Positions 50,771 through 59,746 are shown, counted from the stretch's first letter. The stretch: 64,000 nucleotides of DNA from Nonomuraea sp. NEAU-A123 (GCF_018603905.1 NZ_JAHFZZ010000026.1:62001-126000); one strand, 5' to 3'. Program-made: numbers and translations. The notes: a model not told the origin generated them from the letters alone.

Positions 50771-51379
50771 GTGTCTGAAACCACCACCGCACCACCACCG
50801 TTACCGGAGCTCACCCGGGTGCTGATCGGCCCCCCGGGATGGGTGCTGCATTCCCTGGTCGCGCTGGCCGGGCTGATCATACTGAACGACTACAGCCTGC
50901 CTGGCGGCGGCGGCTTCATCGGCTTGCTGCTGGGGCTCGCGATCGCGCTCTGCACCGTCATCGTGTGGACCGCCCGATTCGGGGTGGGTCTGCTGCGTTC
51001 GGACGGTCGTCCCAGGTTGCGCAGGCACTGGCCGCGCTGGTTGACCGCGCCGATCATGGGGGTGGCCGTGATCGGGCTGGTGTACTTCGATGTGCCGTCC
51101 ACTGCCCGGTTCGCGCTGTCCGAGTCGAGCCTGGAGGACTTCGCGCGCACGGTCGCCTCGCAGGCAGAGGAGACGGAGATCGGTGACACGTGGGTAGGGC
51201 TCTATCCGCTGACGTCGATCGAGCCGAACGAGGGCGGGGCGCGGTTCCTGGTGAGTGGCACCGGCTTCCTGGACCAGTACGGGTTCGCCTGGAGCCCGAA
51301 GGGGCCGCCACCAGAGGAGAGCCACACTGGATATACGCACATGGACGGCCCCTGGTACCTGTGGGTGAGCAAATTTTGA
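50771..51379 (+). CDS. Membrane protein, unknown family
   Basis: A 202-residue protein, GTG start 28 bases after sbcC. A Pro-rich leader precedes three hydrophobic segments (about 28-40, 48-70 and 92-106); the rest, with the motif DTWVGLYPLTSIEPNEGGARFLVSG-like stretch and ending WYLWVSKF, is probably on the outer face. I recognise no family. The next small gene starts at its stop. Confidence 0.65.
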   Translation: MSETTTAPPPLPELTRVLIGPPGWVLHSLVALAGLIILNDYSLPGGGGFIGLLLGLAIALCTVIVWTARFGVGLLRSDGRPRLRRHWPRWLTAPIMGVAVIGLVYFDVPSTARFALSESSLEDFARTVASQAEETEIGDTWVGLYPLTSIEPNEGGARFLVSGTGFLDQYGFAWSPKGPPPEESHTGYTHMDGPWYLWVSKF

Positions 51380-51381
51380 GG

Positions 51382-51579
51382 GTGCCCGGCACGCCGCTCC
51401 TGTGGATCTTCCTGGCCGCCGCGCCGCTGGTCCCCGTGTACTTCCTTTCGGGGGAACTCATCCTGCTGGCGGCGCTGATCGTCGCGCTGGTCGCCATGGT
51501 CGCCGCCGTTACCCGGGCCTACCAGGACGCGGCCCTGATCCAGGCCGCGGAAGACCGGACCCGGGACGCGGAAGAATGA
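51382..51579 (+). CDS. Small membrane protein
   Basis: A 65-residue protein if GTG 51382 is used; TTG 51376, overlapping the previous stop, would add two residues. Two hydrophobic helices (PLLWIFLAAAPLVPVYFLSG and LILLAALIVALVAMVAAV) and a charged tail (AAEDRTRDAEE). Coding is supported by position, codon bias and clean hydrophobic pattern. Function unknown; likely a partner of the preceding membrane protein. Confidence 0.55.
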   Translation: MPGTPLLWIFLAAAPLVPVYFLSGELILLAALIVALVAMVAAVTRAYQDAALIQAAEDRTRDAEE

Positions 51580-51604
51580 CGCGGTTCGGCGTTCGCGCGG
51601 TGTC

Positions 51605-51997
51605 TCAGCGGGGGATCGGCAGCACGCGGTCGGGGTGGTCCTGCCGGCGTGCCTCACCATCCGGGTAGATGCGCCACGAATCGCCCGACGCCAGCAGTAT
51701 CGGGCTCCGCCACGCCTCGGTCGGGTGAGGGAGCTCGATGTGCCGGACCCGTTGCGACGCGTCCCAGATCAGCAGTCCGCGTACGTCACCGAGCAGATTG
51801 ATCTTGACCGGGTCGTGCAGCGGATGGTCCCACAGGCCGCCGAGCTCGGCATAGACGACGCGATCGTCCAGCCATTCGGCGAACTGCTCGCACAGCGGGC
51901 CCATGTCCTGATCACACGGCACCGGCACCGGGTCGCCGTCGACCCAGAGCAGCGCGCCGATCCAGTTCGGTCCCTGAAGCAGCGCCTCAGGACTCAT
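51605..51997 (-). CDS. Hypothetical protein
   Basis: A 130-residue cytosolic protein with many Trp and Pro (PNWIGALLWVDGDPVPV, LGGLWDHPLHDPVKINLLGD). No signal peptide or membrane segment. It converges with the small membrane protein 25 bases away. I do not recognise the family. Confidence 0.6.
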   Translation of the reverse strand: MSPEALLQGPNWIGALLWVDGDPVPVPCDQDMGPLCEQFAEWLDDRVVYAELGGLWDHPLHDPVKINLLGDVRGLLIWDASQRVRHIELPHPTEAWRSPILLASGDSWRIYPDGEARRQDHPDRVLPIPR

Positions 51998-52141
51998 CCC
52001 GGCCGGCCACTGTTGTCGCCGCCGTCACACTCCACATCCTGGATCTCTGTGACGCCGCGAGTCCAGTGGTTCGGTCGTTCCGCGCTGCCGCAGCGGTTCC
52101 GTGCCACGTTCGCGCGTTCCGCCTCTCCTATATTTCGGTCT

Positions 52142-53071
52142 ATGCAGTCATTTCTTACGCGCAAGTCCCTCAGCGGTACGTGGGGCACCGTCCTGCTGCC
52201 GCTCCGCTCCGACGACTCCATCGACTTCGCCCGGCTGGCCGACGAGCTGGACCGGCTGGCCGCCGTGGGTCTGGACGGCGTGTACGCGCACGGCACGGCG
52301 GGGGAGTTCCACGCGTTATCCGATCAGGAATACCAGCAGGTCAACGAGCTGCTCGCGGAGCGGTGCGCGGGGCTGCCGTTCCAGATAGGCGCCAGTCACA
52401 TGAGCGCCACCACCTGCCTGCGACGGGTGGAGCTCGCCCGCGAGCTCCGGCCCGGGGCCATCCAGGTGATCCTGCCTGACTGGGCGCCACCGTCGCGGGC
52501 CGAGGTGGTGACCTTCCTCGAGCGGGTTGCCGAGGTCGCCGACCCCGTGCCGCTGGTGCTGTACAACCCGCCGCACGCCAAGACCCGCCTCACGCCCGCC
52601 GACTTCGGCATGCTGGCCGCCCGGGTCCCCGCGCTGGTCGGGGTGAAGGTCGCGGGCGGCGACGCGGGTTGGTATCGCGAGATGCTGAACGAGGCGGCCG
52701 ACCTGCCGCTGTTCGTGGCGGGGCACACCCTCGCCACCGGCATGGAACTGGGCGCGGCGGGGTCCTACTCCAACATCGCGGCGTTCAGCCCGGCCGGCGC
52801 CATGGCCTGGCAGCACCTCATGCGCACCGCTCCGGCGGCGGCGCGCGACGTGGAACGCCGGATCGGCCGCTTCTTCGCCGAGCACGTCCGGCCCCTCGCG
52901 TCCGGGGGCTACGCCAACCCGGCGCTCGACAAGTTCCTCGCCCATGTCGGCGGCTGGGCGGACATCGGCACCCGGGTCCGCTGGCCGTACCGCTCGGTAG
53001 CGGAGCAGCACGCCGAACGACTCCGCCCGATCGCCAGAATGGCCCTACCGGAGCTGTTCCCCGCGCCGTAG
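52142..53071 (+). CDS. Dihydrodipicolinate synthase/N-acetylneuraminate lyase family protein
   Basis: A 309-residue barrel enzyme. It has HGTAGEFHALS (the GTxGE substrate-binding loop), Y141 in LVLYNPP and the Schiff-base lysine K169 in VGVKVAGGD, so class I aldolase chemistry is intact. It does not look like the housekeeping DapA, since the sequence continues with a long C-terminal part and it lacks biosynthetic neighbours; a sugar-acid or keto-acid aldolase is likely. TATATT at 52129-52134 lies 7 bases before the ATG and no ribosome site is visible, so the mRNA may be leaderless. Confidence 0.87.
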   Translation: MQSFLTRKSLSGTWGTVLLPLRSDDSIDFARLADELDRLAAVGLDGVYAHGTAGEFHALSDQEYQQVNELLAERCAGLPFQIGASHMSATTCLRRVELARELRPGAIQVILPDWAPPSRAEVVTFLERVAEVADPVPLVLYNPPHAKTRLTPADFGMLAARVPALVGVKVAGGDAGWYREMLNEAADLPLFVAGHTLATGMELGAAGSYSNIAAFSPAGAMAWQHLMRTAPAAARDVERRIGRFFAEHVRPLASGGYANPALDKFLAHVGGWADIGTRVRWPYRSVAEQHAERLRPIARMALPELFPAP

Positions 53072-53081
53072 CGTCCCGGGA

Positions 53082-53552
53082 GTGAGAATCCGGCAACTGG
53101 CGCCCGTCATAGCGTCTCTCCTCCTGGCCGGTACGGTGGCCGCCTGCACGTCCGCGCCTCCGACGGCTCGGTCATCGCAACGGGATGCCGCCTCGCCGGG
53201 CAATCCATCCCAGACCGAAGTGAGCACATCGCCACCAGGCGAGGCCGGTCCGCTGCGGGTGCCGAGTATGGACGCGGGCACCACATCCCTGCTCGCCGCG
53301 GGGCCGACCAAGGGATCTCGCCAGGTCGGTGTCATCCCCGGCGGTAAGGGGAGCGTCTGGGTGCTGTTCGACTGCCGGGGGGCGGGAAAGGCGGAGATCA
53401 TCGTGGAGTCGGTGGTGAACATGCCGTTCACCTGCTTGGCGGAGTCGCTCACACCGACCCTGAACAAGCTCGACCTCACGTCCAAGAAGGCATTGCGGAT
53501 CCGTGTTCGGGCCCCCGACTCGGTCGAATGGGCCTTGCGGGTTACACAGTGA
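53082..53552 (+). CDS. Small lipoprotein
   Basis: A 156-residue protein with GTG start and a signal peptide ending in the lipobox TVAAC (about residue 22). After a Ser/Pro/Thr-rich linker comes a compact beta-rich domain with two Cys (VLFDCRGAGKAEI and NMPFTCLAE) that may form a disulfide. Family not recognised. It lies 10 bases after the aldolase gene and before a strong hairpin. Confidence 0.7.
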   Translation: MRIRQLAPVIASLLLAGTVAACTSAPPTARSSQRDAASPGNPSQTEVSTSPPGEAGPLRVPSMDAGTTSLLAAGPTKGSRQVGVIPGGKGSVWVLFDCRGAGKAEIIVESVVNMPFTCLAESLTPTLNKLDLTSKKALRIRVRAPDSVEWALRVTQ

Positions 53553-53556
53553 GGCT

Positions 53557-53581
53557 TCAGGGCCGCGTCACGCGGCCCTGA
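53557..53581. terminator. Bidirectional hairpin terminator
   Basis: TCAGGGCCGCG (53557-53567) pairs perfectly with CGCGGCCCTGA (53571-53581) around loop TCA. It separates the convergent lipoprotein and GntR-regulator genes, ending 1 base before the latter's stop codon. Confidence 0.85.
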
Positions 53582-53582
53582 G

Positions 53583-54374
53583 TCAGACGAGTGTGGGGTT
53601 GGCCGGAATGTCGTCGCGGAGCGAGGTCTCGGACAAGGGGGCCGCGAGCTGGTGTTCGACGACTTCGGCCAGGTTGGTGTCCATGTCCGGCCCGTAGAGG
53701 TCCTCGGCGAGGTTGAGGTGGCGGCGCATCGCCTCGCGGGCGCCGTCGGGGTCGCGGTCGAGGATGTGCTCCAGGATCACGGTGTGCAGGGGCTCGCCGG
53801 CGGCGCGGACTTCGCGGTCGCTGAGGCTGCGCAGCATCAGGCCGTAGGCGAGGTCCTGGATCGCGGTGAACATCATGTGGATGACCGGGTTGCCGGAGGC
53901 CCTGGCGATGGTCTCGTGGAAGGTGAGGTCGACGCGTGCCCTGGCGTGCAGGTTGCCCGGCTGCGCGAAGAGCTGGTGGATGCGCAGCAGGTCGGTCCGG
54001 TCCTGCTTGGTCGCGTTGATCGCGGCCAGGCCGGCGGCCTCGGTCTCCAGCATGACGCGGGCGCGCATGAGCTGCCGGGCGGTGACGCCCGCCGCGCGGG
54101 CCGCGAGGTTCATCGGCCGCATCAGGTTCTCCGCCGTGTAGTGGCGGACGAAGCTGCCGCGTTTCGGCGAGACCTCGACGAGCCCACGTTCCTGCAGGGC
54201 CTTGAGCGCCTCCCGGATGACGGGGCGGCTGACGGTGAACTCGGTCGCCAGGTCGCGTTCGGACGGCAGGCGGACCCCGGGGGCCCAGCCTCCGGTCAGG
54301 ATCCGGTTCTCGAGTACGGCGATGAGCGTACTCAGGTTCGTCGTCGACGGTGTCTTCCCGCGCCCAGCGGTCAT
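53583..54374 (-). CDS. FadR/FCD-type GntR regulator of the sugar operon
   Basis: A 263-residue regulator, ATG overlapping the ATPase stop (ATGA). The N-terminal winged helix is LPSERDLATEFTVSRPVIREALKALQERGLVEV with GSFVRHY as wing, and the C-terminal FCD ligand domain has the metal-ligand pattern D...H...H (DLTFHETIARASGNP, HTVILEHILDRD and HLNLAEDLY). It is last in the leftward operon and should bind the TGGTCTTACCAGAT boxes at 59659 and 59733, releasing them with a sugar acid. Confidence 0.9.
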   Translation of the reverse strand: MTAGRGKTPSTTNLSTLIAVLENRILTGGWAPGVRLPSERDLATEFTVSRPVIREALKALQERGLVEVSPKRGSFVRHYTAENLMRPMNLAARAAGVTARQLMRARVMLETEAAGLAAINATKQDRTDLLRIHQLFAQPGNLHARARVDLTFHETIARASGNPVIHMMFTAIQDLAYGLMLRSLSDREVRAAGEPLHTVILEHILDRDPDGAREAMRRHLNLAEDLYGPDMDTNLAEVVEHQLAAPLSETSLRDDIPANPTLV

Positions 54375-55507
54375 GCCGACCACGGTAGCGGCTGGCCGTC
54401 GGCGGCGAGTTCGATGCCGTGCCAGCACGCCCGCCCATCCGGGCCGAAGAGGTGAAGATCGGCGAGCGGCACCTGGAAGGTCGCGGGTTCTCCGTCGCGC
54501 GGTCCGGTGCGGGGCGGGAGGCGGGCGACGATGGCCCGTCCGGTGCTGTCGCGCAGGTGGAGGATGCTCTCGTTGCCGAGGTTCTCCCGGTACGACACGG
54601 TCGCCGCCAACGGATAGGCGGGCGTTCCGTCGTCGACGCGCATGTGGACCGACTCGGGCCGGAAGCCGATCCGCACCGACTCCGGCAGGTCCGCCGGCAG
54701 CCCCTTGCGCGGCAGCCGCCAGGTCAGCTCGCCGCTGGTCAGCTCCACTTCCTCCTCGAAGGGGCGGACGGTGGCGCCGAGCAGGTTCATCCGGGGGCTG
54801 CCGAGGAACGTGGCGACGAACACGGTCGCCGGTCTCTCGTAGATGTCGGTCGGAGTGCCGATCTGGGCGAACTCGCCCTCGTTGAGCACCGCCACACGGT
54901 CTCCCATGGTCATGGCCTCGACCTGATCGTGCGTCACGTACAGGACCGTGCCCTTGGTGCGGCGGTGGAACTCGATGAGCTCCGCGCGCATCTGCACGCG
55001 CAACGCGGCATCCAGGTTGGACAGCGGCTCGTCCATGAGGTACGCGGCCGGCTCGCGGATCATGGCGCGGCCGAGCGCCACCCGCTGGCGCTGACCGCCG
55101 GAGAGCTGCCCGGGCCGCTTCTTGAGCTGGTCGGTGAGCCCGAGGGCCTCGCCGGTGTCGGCGATCCGCTGCCGGATGACGTCCTTCGGCACGTGGTGGG
55201 CACGCAGCCCGAACGCCAGGTTGCCCTCGACGCTCAGATGCGGATAAAGGGCGTAGTCCTGGAAGACCATCCCGATCCCGCGGTCACCGGGGTGGGCGTG
55301 GGTGACGTCACGCCCGCCCACCGTCACCCGCCCGGAGCTGACCGGCTCGATGCCGGCGACGATACGCATCAGCGTGGACTTCCCGCACCCGGACGGACCG
55401 ACGATCACCAGGAACTCCCCGTCCTGGACGTGCAGGTCGATGTCGGCGAACAGCACCTGATTGCCGTAGCGCTTGGTCACCTGCTCGACGCGGATGCCGT
55501 CGGTCAT
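54371..55507 (-). CDS. Sugar ABC importer ATPase (MsmX/UgpC-like)
   Basis: A 378-residue ATPase. Walker A GPSGCGKST (37-45), Q-loop VFQDYALYPHL, signature LSGGQRQRVALGRA, Walker B AYLMDEPLSNLDA and the H-loop YVTHDQVEAM are complete. A C-terminal regulatory TOBE domain follows (IGFRPESVHM). It energises the two permeases upstream. ATGA overlaps at both ends. Confidence 0.95.
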   Translation of the reverse strand: MTDGIRVEQVTKRYGNQVLFADIDLHVQDGEFLVIVGPSGCGKSTLMRIVAGIEPVSSGRVTVGGRDVTHAHPGDRGIGMVFQDYALYPHLSVEGNLAFGLRAHHVPKDVIRQRIADTGEALGLTDQLKKRPGQLSGGQRQRVALGRAMIREPAAYLMDEPLSNLDAALRVQMRAELIEFHRRTKGTVLYVTHDQVEAMTMGDRVAVLNEGEFAQIGTPTDIYERPATVFVATFLGSPRMNLLGATVRPFEEEVELTSGELTWRLPRKGLPADLPESVRIGFRPESVHMRVDDGTPAYPLAATVSYRENLGNESILHLRDSTGRAIVARLPPRTGPRDGEPATFQVPLADLHLFGPDGRACWHGIELAADGQPLPWSA

Positions 55508-56313
55508 CGCTTGACTCCTCCGAGGGTGAGGCCCGAGACGTAGTAACGCTGCAGGAAAGAGAACAGGACGAGCGGGGGCAGGATCGAGATGAGTGCCGCC
55601 GCGGTCTGGAGGTGGTAGACGATCCCGTGTTCCCCCTCGAAGGACGACAGCGCGAGCGGCAGTGTCCACAGCTCCTGCTCGCTGGCCGCGATCAAGGGCC
55701 AGATCAGGTTGTCCCACTGGGCGAGGAACTGCAGCAGCAGAACGGTGAGCAGGGCCGGTCGCAGCAGCGGTACGGCGATGCGGAGAAAGATGCGCAGCTC
55801 GCTGGCGCCGTCCACCCGCGCGGCGTGCAGCATCTGCACCGGGATGCCCAGCGCGAACTGCCGGACCAGGAAGACGCCGAGCGCGCTGGCGGCGAAGGGC
55901 GCGATCAGGCCCTGATAGCTGTTGAGCCACCCGATCTCGCTGAGCATGACGAACACCGGGATCATGACGACCGCCGGGGTCAGCGACAGCGCGATGACCA
56001 CCAGGTTGAGCAGGGCGGCCCGGCCGGGGAACCGCAGCCGGGCCAGCGCGTACCCGGCGGCCGCCGAGATCGCCACGTCGAGCACGGAGACCGCCGACGC
56101 GATCAGGACGCTGTTCATCAGGTAGCGCGGGAACCGGCCGTCGGTCATGATCTGGCCGATGTTGTCGAACAGCGCGAACCCGTGGAACCCGAGCCCGGAC
56201 AGATCGCCGTCGTCCGGCGCGGACGCCAGCACGATCATGGAGTAGAGCGGGAGCAGCATCAGCGCCACGAAGCCGATGAGGGCCACGGCGGTGAGTGGCC
56301 GGCCGATTCTCAT
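55504..56313 (-). CDS. Sugar ABC importer permease (MalG-like)
   Basis: A 269-residue permease with six membrane segments and the EAA docking loop ARVDGASELRIFLRIAVPLLRPA. It carries the family end FLQRYYVSGLTLGGVK. ATGA overlaps with the neighbouring permease and ATPase genes show tight coupling. Confidence 0.93.
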   Translation of the reverse strand: MRIGRPLTAVALIGFVALMLLPLYSMIVLASAPDDGDLSGLGFHGFALFDNIGQIMTDGRFPRYLMNSVLIASAVSVLDVAISAAAGYALARLRFPGRAALLNLVVIALSLTPAVVMIPVFVMLSEIGWLNSYQGLIAPFAASALGVFLVRQFALGIPVQMLHAARVDGASELRIFLRIAVPLLRPALLTVLLLQFLAQWDNLIWPLIAASEQELWTLPLALSSFEGEHGIVYHLQTAAALISILPPLVLFSFLQRYYVSGLTLGGVKR

Positions 56314-57170
56314 TCCTCGTCACTCCTGACCAACGTGAACTGGGTGAAGGCGAAGATCAGCAGCACCACCAGCAGGACGATCGCGATCGCGGACGCGTAG
56401 CCGAACCGGGAGTAGGAGAACGCGTTGTTGTACAGGTACAACGGCAGCACCTGGGTGGCGTTGACCGGTCCGCCCTTGGTGAGCAGGTAGGCGGGCACGA
56501 AGGACTGCATGGCCCCGGTGACCGCCACGACGATCACGAAGGTGAAGGTGCGGCGCAGCAGCGGCACGGTGACCAGGAAGAAGGTACGCAGCGTGCGGGC
56601 GCCGTCGATGGCCGCGGCCTCGAAGACGTTGGCCGGCAGGGCCTGCAGCCCGGCGACGAAGATGATCACGTACAGGCCGACGTACTTCCAGATGACCATC
56701 ACGAGCAGCGCCCAGATGGCGTAGTCCGAGTCGGTGAGCCACGGCCGGGCGCCGACCCCGGCCGCCTGGGCGATCGTGTCGGCGAGACCGCCGGTCGAGT
56801 AGATGACCTGCCACAGTACGGTGGCGCCGACCAGCGGCATCACCGCGGGAATGAAGATCAGCCCGCGTAGCCAGGCCCGGAACCGCCCGGGTTTGGCCAG
56901 CGGCACGGCCACGACCAGAGCGATCACGATCGTCGGGCCCACGGCGAAGACCGTGTACAGCAGGGTCACCCACGCGCTGCTCCAGAACTCGTCGCTCGTC
57001 ACCATCTGGCGATAGTTGTCGAGCCCGACCCATTGGGGAGTGCCGGAGAGATCGTAGGAGGTGAAGCTCAGGTACAGGGCGGCGAGCGCGGGCAGTGCCC
57101 AGAACAGCACGAAGTACACGATCGCCGGGGCGGCGAGGCCCGCGCCGGCGCGGGCCTCGACCGTGGACAT
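56310..57170 (-). CDS. Sugar ABC importer permease (MalF-like)
   Basis: A 286-residue permease with six membrane segments (start ATG 57170; upstream in-frame codons look non-coding). The docking loop EAAAIDGARTLRTFFLVTVP is typical. With the MalG-like partner it forms the channel. It lies 11 bases after the binding-protein gene. Confidence 0.92.
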   Translation of the reverse strand: MSTVEARAGAGLAAPAIVYFVLFWALPALAALYLSFTSYDLSGTPQWVGLDNYRQMVTSDEFWSSAWVTLLYTVFAVGPTIVIALVVAVPLAKPGRFRAWLRGLIFIPAVMPLVGATVLWQVIYSTGGLADTIAQAAGVGARPWLTDSDYAIWALLVMVIWKYVGLYVIIFVAGLQALPANVFEAAAIDGARTLRTFFLVTVPLLRRTFTFVIVVAVTGAMQSFVPAYLLTKGGPVNATQVLPLYLYNNAFSYSRFGYASAIAIVLLVVLLIFAFTQFTLVRSDEE

Positions 57171-57181
57171 GGAGCGGGCTC

Positions 57182-58486
57182 TCACTTGAGAATCCGCCCC
57201 ACCGCGTCGTCGAACGCGGTCGCGGCTGTTTTGGCGTCCTGCTTCTTGTGGATCACCGATTCGAGCGAGTCGAGCAGCGCCTTGATCGTCTCGGTCCATT
57301 GCGGCAGCACCGGGCCGAAATCGGTGTACGGGATCTGCTCCTCAAGCTGCTGACTGGCCTTGTCGCTCGCGCTGGCCAGCTTCTGCCAGCCGGCCGTCGG
57401 GGTGACCAGGCCGGTGGCGGACAGTTGCTGGTCGACGTTGTCGCCCTCGGTGAGCCAGTTGATGAAATGCCAGGCCGTGAACGGGTTCTTCGCCTTCTTG
57501 GCGACCATCCAGCCCCAGGAGTAGCCGGCGGCCACCTTCTCCTTGCCCTCCCAGCTGGGCACGATGGCGCTGTCGAAGGTCTTGCCCAGCTTGGCCTCGG
57601 GGTTGATGGCCGGGATGAGGCTCGAGGTGAACCGGCCGGACATCAGCATGGCCGAGGTGCCCTTGGCGAACAGGCCGAACGCGCCGACCGGGTCGCTCAG
57701 CTTGGGATTGCCGAGGCTGCCGTAGTATTCGAGCGCCTTGATGCCCTCCGGCGTGTTCAGCATGCCGCGCCGGGAGCTCTCGTCGATGATCTGGCCGCCC
57801 AGCCCGTGGATCAGCGGGATGAAGTTCAGCATCGCCCAGATGTTGTCGGCGAGCTGCCACTGGAGCCCGACCTTGGAGGCGTCCGCGTTGGTGAGCTTCT
57901 GGCTGAACTCGGCGATCTGCTCCCAGGTCGTGGGGGGCTTGTCAGGGTCGAGTCCGGCCTGCTCGAAGCGGTCGCGGCGGTACCACAGGTGGACCGAGTT
58001 GAAGTCGATCGGCGTGCCGTAGATCTGATTCTCGTAGGTCAGCGCGGCGAACGCGTTGGCCTCGAACCTGCTCTTGAGCTGGTCGAGGGAGCCGACGCCG
58101 AAGTCCGCCGGCGCCAACGGCGCGAGCTGCCCCTTCGACGCCCGCTCGGCGAGCGTCCAGGCGCCGACCTTGATCAGGTCGGGCGGGGCGCCCGTGGTGA
58201 ACGCCGTGGAGAGCTTGGTGTCGAGGTTGGCGATCGGGACGTACAGCGGTTTGATCGTCACCTTCGGGTACTTCTTCTGATATTCGGCGATCTTGGCGTT
58301 GAAGTACTTGGTGTTCGCGGGCTCTTCATGCATCCAGACGACGACCTGGCCCTGTGGCCCGGCCTTGCTGGAGCCGACCGGCTGGTCGTCCGACCCGCAC
58401 CCGGTCAGGGTCAGTTGGCTCACTGCGCCACCGAGGGTGAGCAGGGCGGCGCCACGCAGCAGGTCTCGACGGGGGATGGCACTCAT
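57182..58486 (-). CDS. Sugar ABC importer, substrate-binding lipoprotein
   Basis: A 434-residue extracellular solute-binding protein. The signal has an RRDLLRGAALL twin-arginine-like start and lipobox LTGC (about residue 30), so it may be Tat-exported and lipid-anchored. The mature part shows GQVVVWMHEEPAN, DLIKVGAWTLAE, IDFNSVHLWYRRD, and GYSWGWMVAKKAKNPFTAWHF in two pieces (GYSWGWMVAKK, NPFTAWHFINW), typical for family 1 oligosaccharide-binding proteins. GGAAGGA precedes ATG 58486. Ligand likely a plant or algal glycan fragment (inference from neighbours). Confidence 0.92.
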   Translation of the reverse strand: MSAIPRRDLLRGAALLTLGGAVSQLTLTGCGSDDQPVGSSKAGPQGQVVVWMHEEPANTKYFNAKIAEYQKKYPKVTIKPLYVPIANLDTKLSTAFTTGAPPDLIKVGAWTLAERASKGQLAPLAPADFGVGSLDQLKSRFEANAFAALTYENQIYGTPIDFNSVHLWYRRDRFEQAGLDPDKPPTTWEQIAEFSQKLTNADASKVGLQWQLADNIWAMLNFIPLIHGLGGQIIDESSRRGMLNTPEGIKALEYYGSLGNPKLSDPVGAFGLFAKGTSAMLMSGRFTSSLIPAINPEAKLGKTFDSAIVPSWEGKEKVAAGYSWGWMVAKKAKNPFTAWHFINWLTEGDNVDQQLSATGLVTPTAGWQKLASASDKASQQLEEQIPYTDFGPVLPQWTETIKALLDSLESVIHKKQDAKTAATAFDDAVGRILK

Positions 58487-58516
58487 GTGTTCGGTTCCTT
58501 CCAACACACAGGCCGT

Positions 58517-59635
58517 TCAGGGAACGGCGGTGAACTCGGTTACCCCCGTGTGGATGGCGTCGGTCATGCTCCGGTGCCAGGCCACGTCATTCCACATGCC
58601 GATGAACTGCGGCCCGCAGAAGTTGCTGGTAGCCAGCGCCTCCCACCGACCGGTGGCCAGCGCGGCACGTACCCCGACCTCGCACAGCTCCTTGATCCAG
58701 GCCCAGTCGCGGCCCGGCCCGTCCTTGTAGTTCACGACCGCCCAGCACTCGGTCGTCACCAGCGGTTTGCCGGCCGACCGCGACCATGCGGCGACGCGCT
58801 CGATGTGGGCGGTGAGGCCGTCGGCCCAACGCCGTGGGTCCGCCCGGTAGAGGCGTTCCGCCGGGCCGGACAGCGCCTGGTAGGCGTGCGGGTCGAACTG
58901 GGAGTGCTCCAGGTCGTAGCCGATCTCGGTGTAGAAATCGGTGGCCTGCGGCGTCATCCATACGTGCGGTTCGAGCAGGTCCAGCTCGGTGAGGTCCTCG
59001 CCGTCCGCGCCGGTGGTCTCGGTGGCGATGGACAGCGTGTAGCGGTAGCGCGGATGCGCCGCGCGCAGGGTGGCGATGGCCTCGCGCGTCCAGCTCCGCA
59101 CCACCTTCTCGGACCGCGACAGGAGGACGGCGTCCGGGTCGTTCCCGTACAGGAACGGCGCCCACATCGGGATCGGCCACTCGTTGACCAGGTCGACGAA
59201 GTAGATAGCGTCGGCGAGACCCGCGTTCTCGATGGCCGACAGCGTGACGTCCCAGACACCGGCCAGGTCGGCCGCGGTCCGGATATGGGACCGGGTGTCG
59301 AGTTCGTCCCGGCGGAACCAGGAGGACAAAGCCACCCGCAAGCCCCGGGCCGCGCAGGCCTGGATGAACTCCAGCAGTTCGGGCAGCACGCGCACGGATA
59401 CGGGCTCGGTCGCGCCCCACGCCTCGAAGTGCCAGACGGGCAGCAGGCGCCAGGTCCGCTGCGGATCGGCCGCCACCAGATGGGGGAAGGCGTCGATGCG
59501 CACCGCGTCGTAGCCGCGCTCGACGAGCTCGTCGAGCGCGCGGTCCCAGTCCTCGTACCCGGCGCCGTCCCAGCGCCGTTCGAGCCAGGAGAAGTCCCAC
59601 ATGGTGATCGCCAGGGGTCTGTCGGTCAACGTCAT
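58517..59635 (-). CDS. Cellulase-like clan GH-A glycosidase
   Basis: A 372-residue TIM-barrel protein. It begins AITMWDFSWLERR, with RGYDAVRIDAFPHLVA, then the acid/base E152 in LVNEWP and the nucleophile E296 in LVTTECWAV, the geometry of clan GH-A (GH5-like, 'sugar-binding cellulase-like' group). There is no signal peptide, so it should split imported oligosaccharides or glycosides in the cytosol. TGAGG precedes ATG 59635. It is the first gene of the leftward sugar operon; both operators lie directly upstream. Confidence 0.85.
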   Translation of the reverse strand: MTLTDRPLAITMWDFSWLERRWDGAGYEDWDRALDELVERGYDAVRIDAFPHLVAADPQRTWRLLPVWHFEAWGATEPVSVRVLPELLEFIQACAARGLRVALSSWFRRDELDTRSHIRTAADLAGVWDVTLSAIENAGLADAIYFVDLVNEWPIPMWAPFLYGNDPDAVLLSRSEKVVRSWTREAIATLRAAHPRYRYTLSIATETTGADGEDLTELDLLEPHVWMTPQATDFYTEIGYDLEHSQFDPHAYQALSGPAERLYRADPRRWADGLTAHIERVAAWSRSAGKPLVTTECWAVVNYKDGPGRDWAWIKELCEVGVRAALATGRWEALATSNFCGPQFIGMWNDVAWHRSMTDAIHTGVTEFTAVP

Positions 59636-59658
59636 AGCCTCAACATCCGTCCCGACCG

Positions 59659-59672
59659 TGGTCTTACCAGAT
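59659..59672. promoter_or_regulatory. GntR (FadR-type) operator 1
   Basis: TGGTCTTACCAGAT, containing the palindrome TGGT-N3-ACCA that fits the FadR-subfamily consensus (T.GT...AC.A). It lies 24 bases before the glycosidase start. A partial copy (GCTGGTAGGAGCA) stands at 59685-59697. Confidence 0.82.
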
Positions 59673-59732
59673 TGCAAGAGCTTTGCTGGTAGGAGCATTA
59701 CTGTCAAGGGTCAATTGTTTCTTGCGGATTAC

Positions 59733-59746
59733 TGGTCTTACCAGAT
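59733..59746. promoter_or_regulatory. GntR (FadR-type) operator 2
   Basis: An identical TGGTCTTACCAGAT, here extended to CTGGT-N3-ACCAG, 15 bases before the ATG of the dehydratase gene. Two identical 14-base boxes in one divergent gap indicate that both arms of the sugar regulon answer to the same repressor, most likely the FCD-type protein at 53583-54374. Confidence 0.85.

Noticed and set aside
57095..59692. Long plus-strand reading frame of 865 codons opposite the sugar operon
   Set aside because: It is antisense to recognisable genes (binding protein, glycosidase), its translation is Arg/Gly/Pro/His-rich without any domain, and it arises from the GC-rich third codon positions of the real genes.
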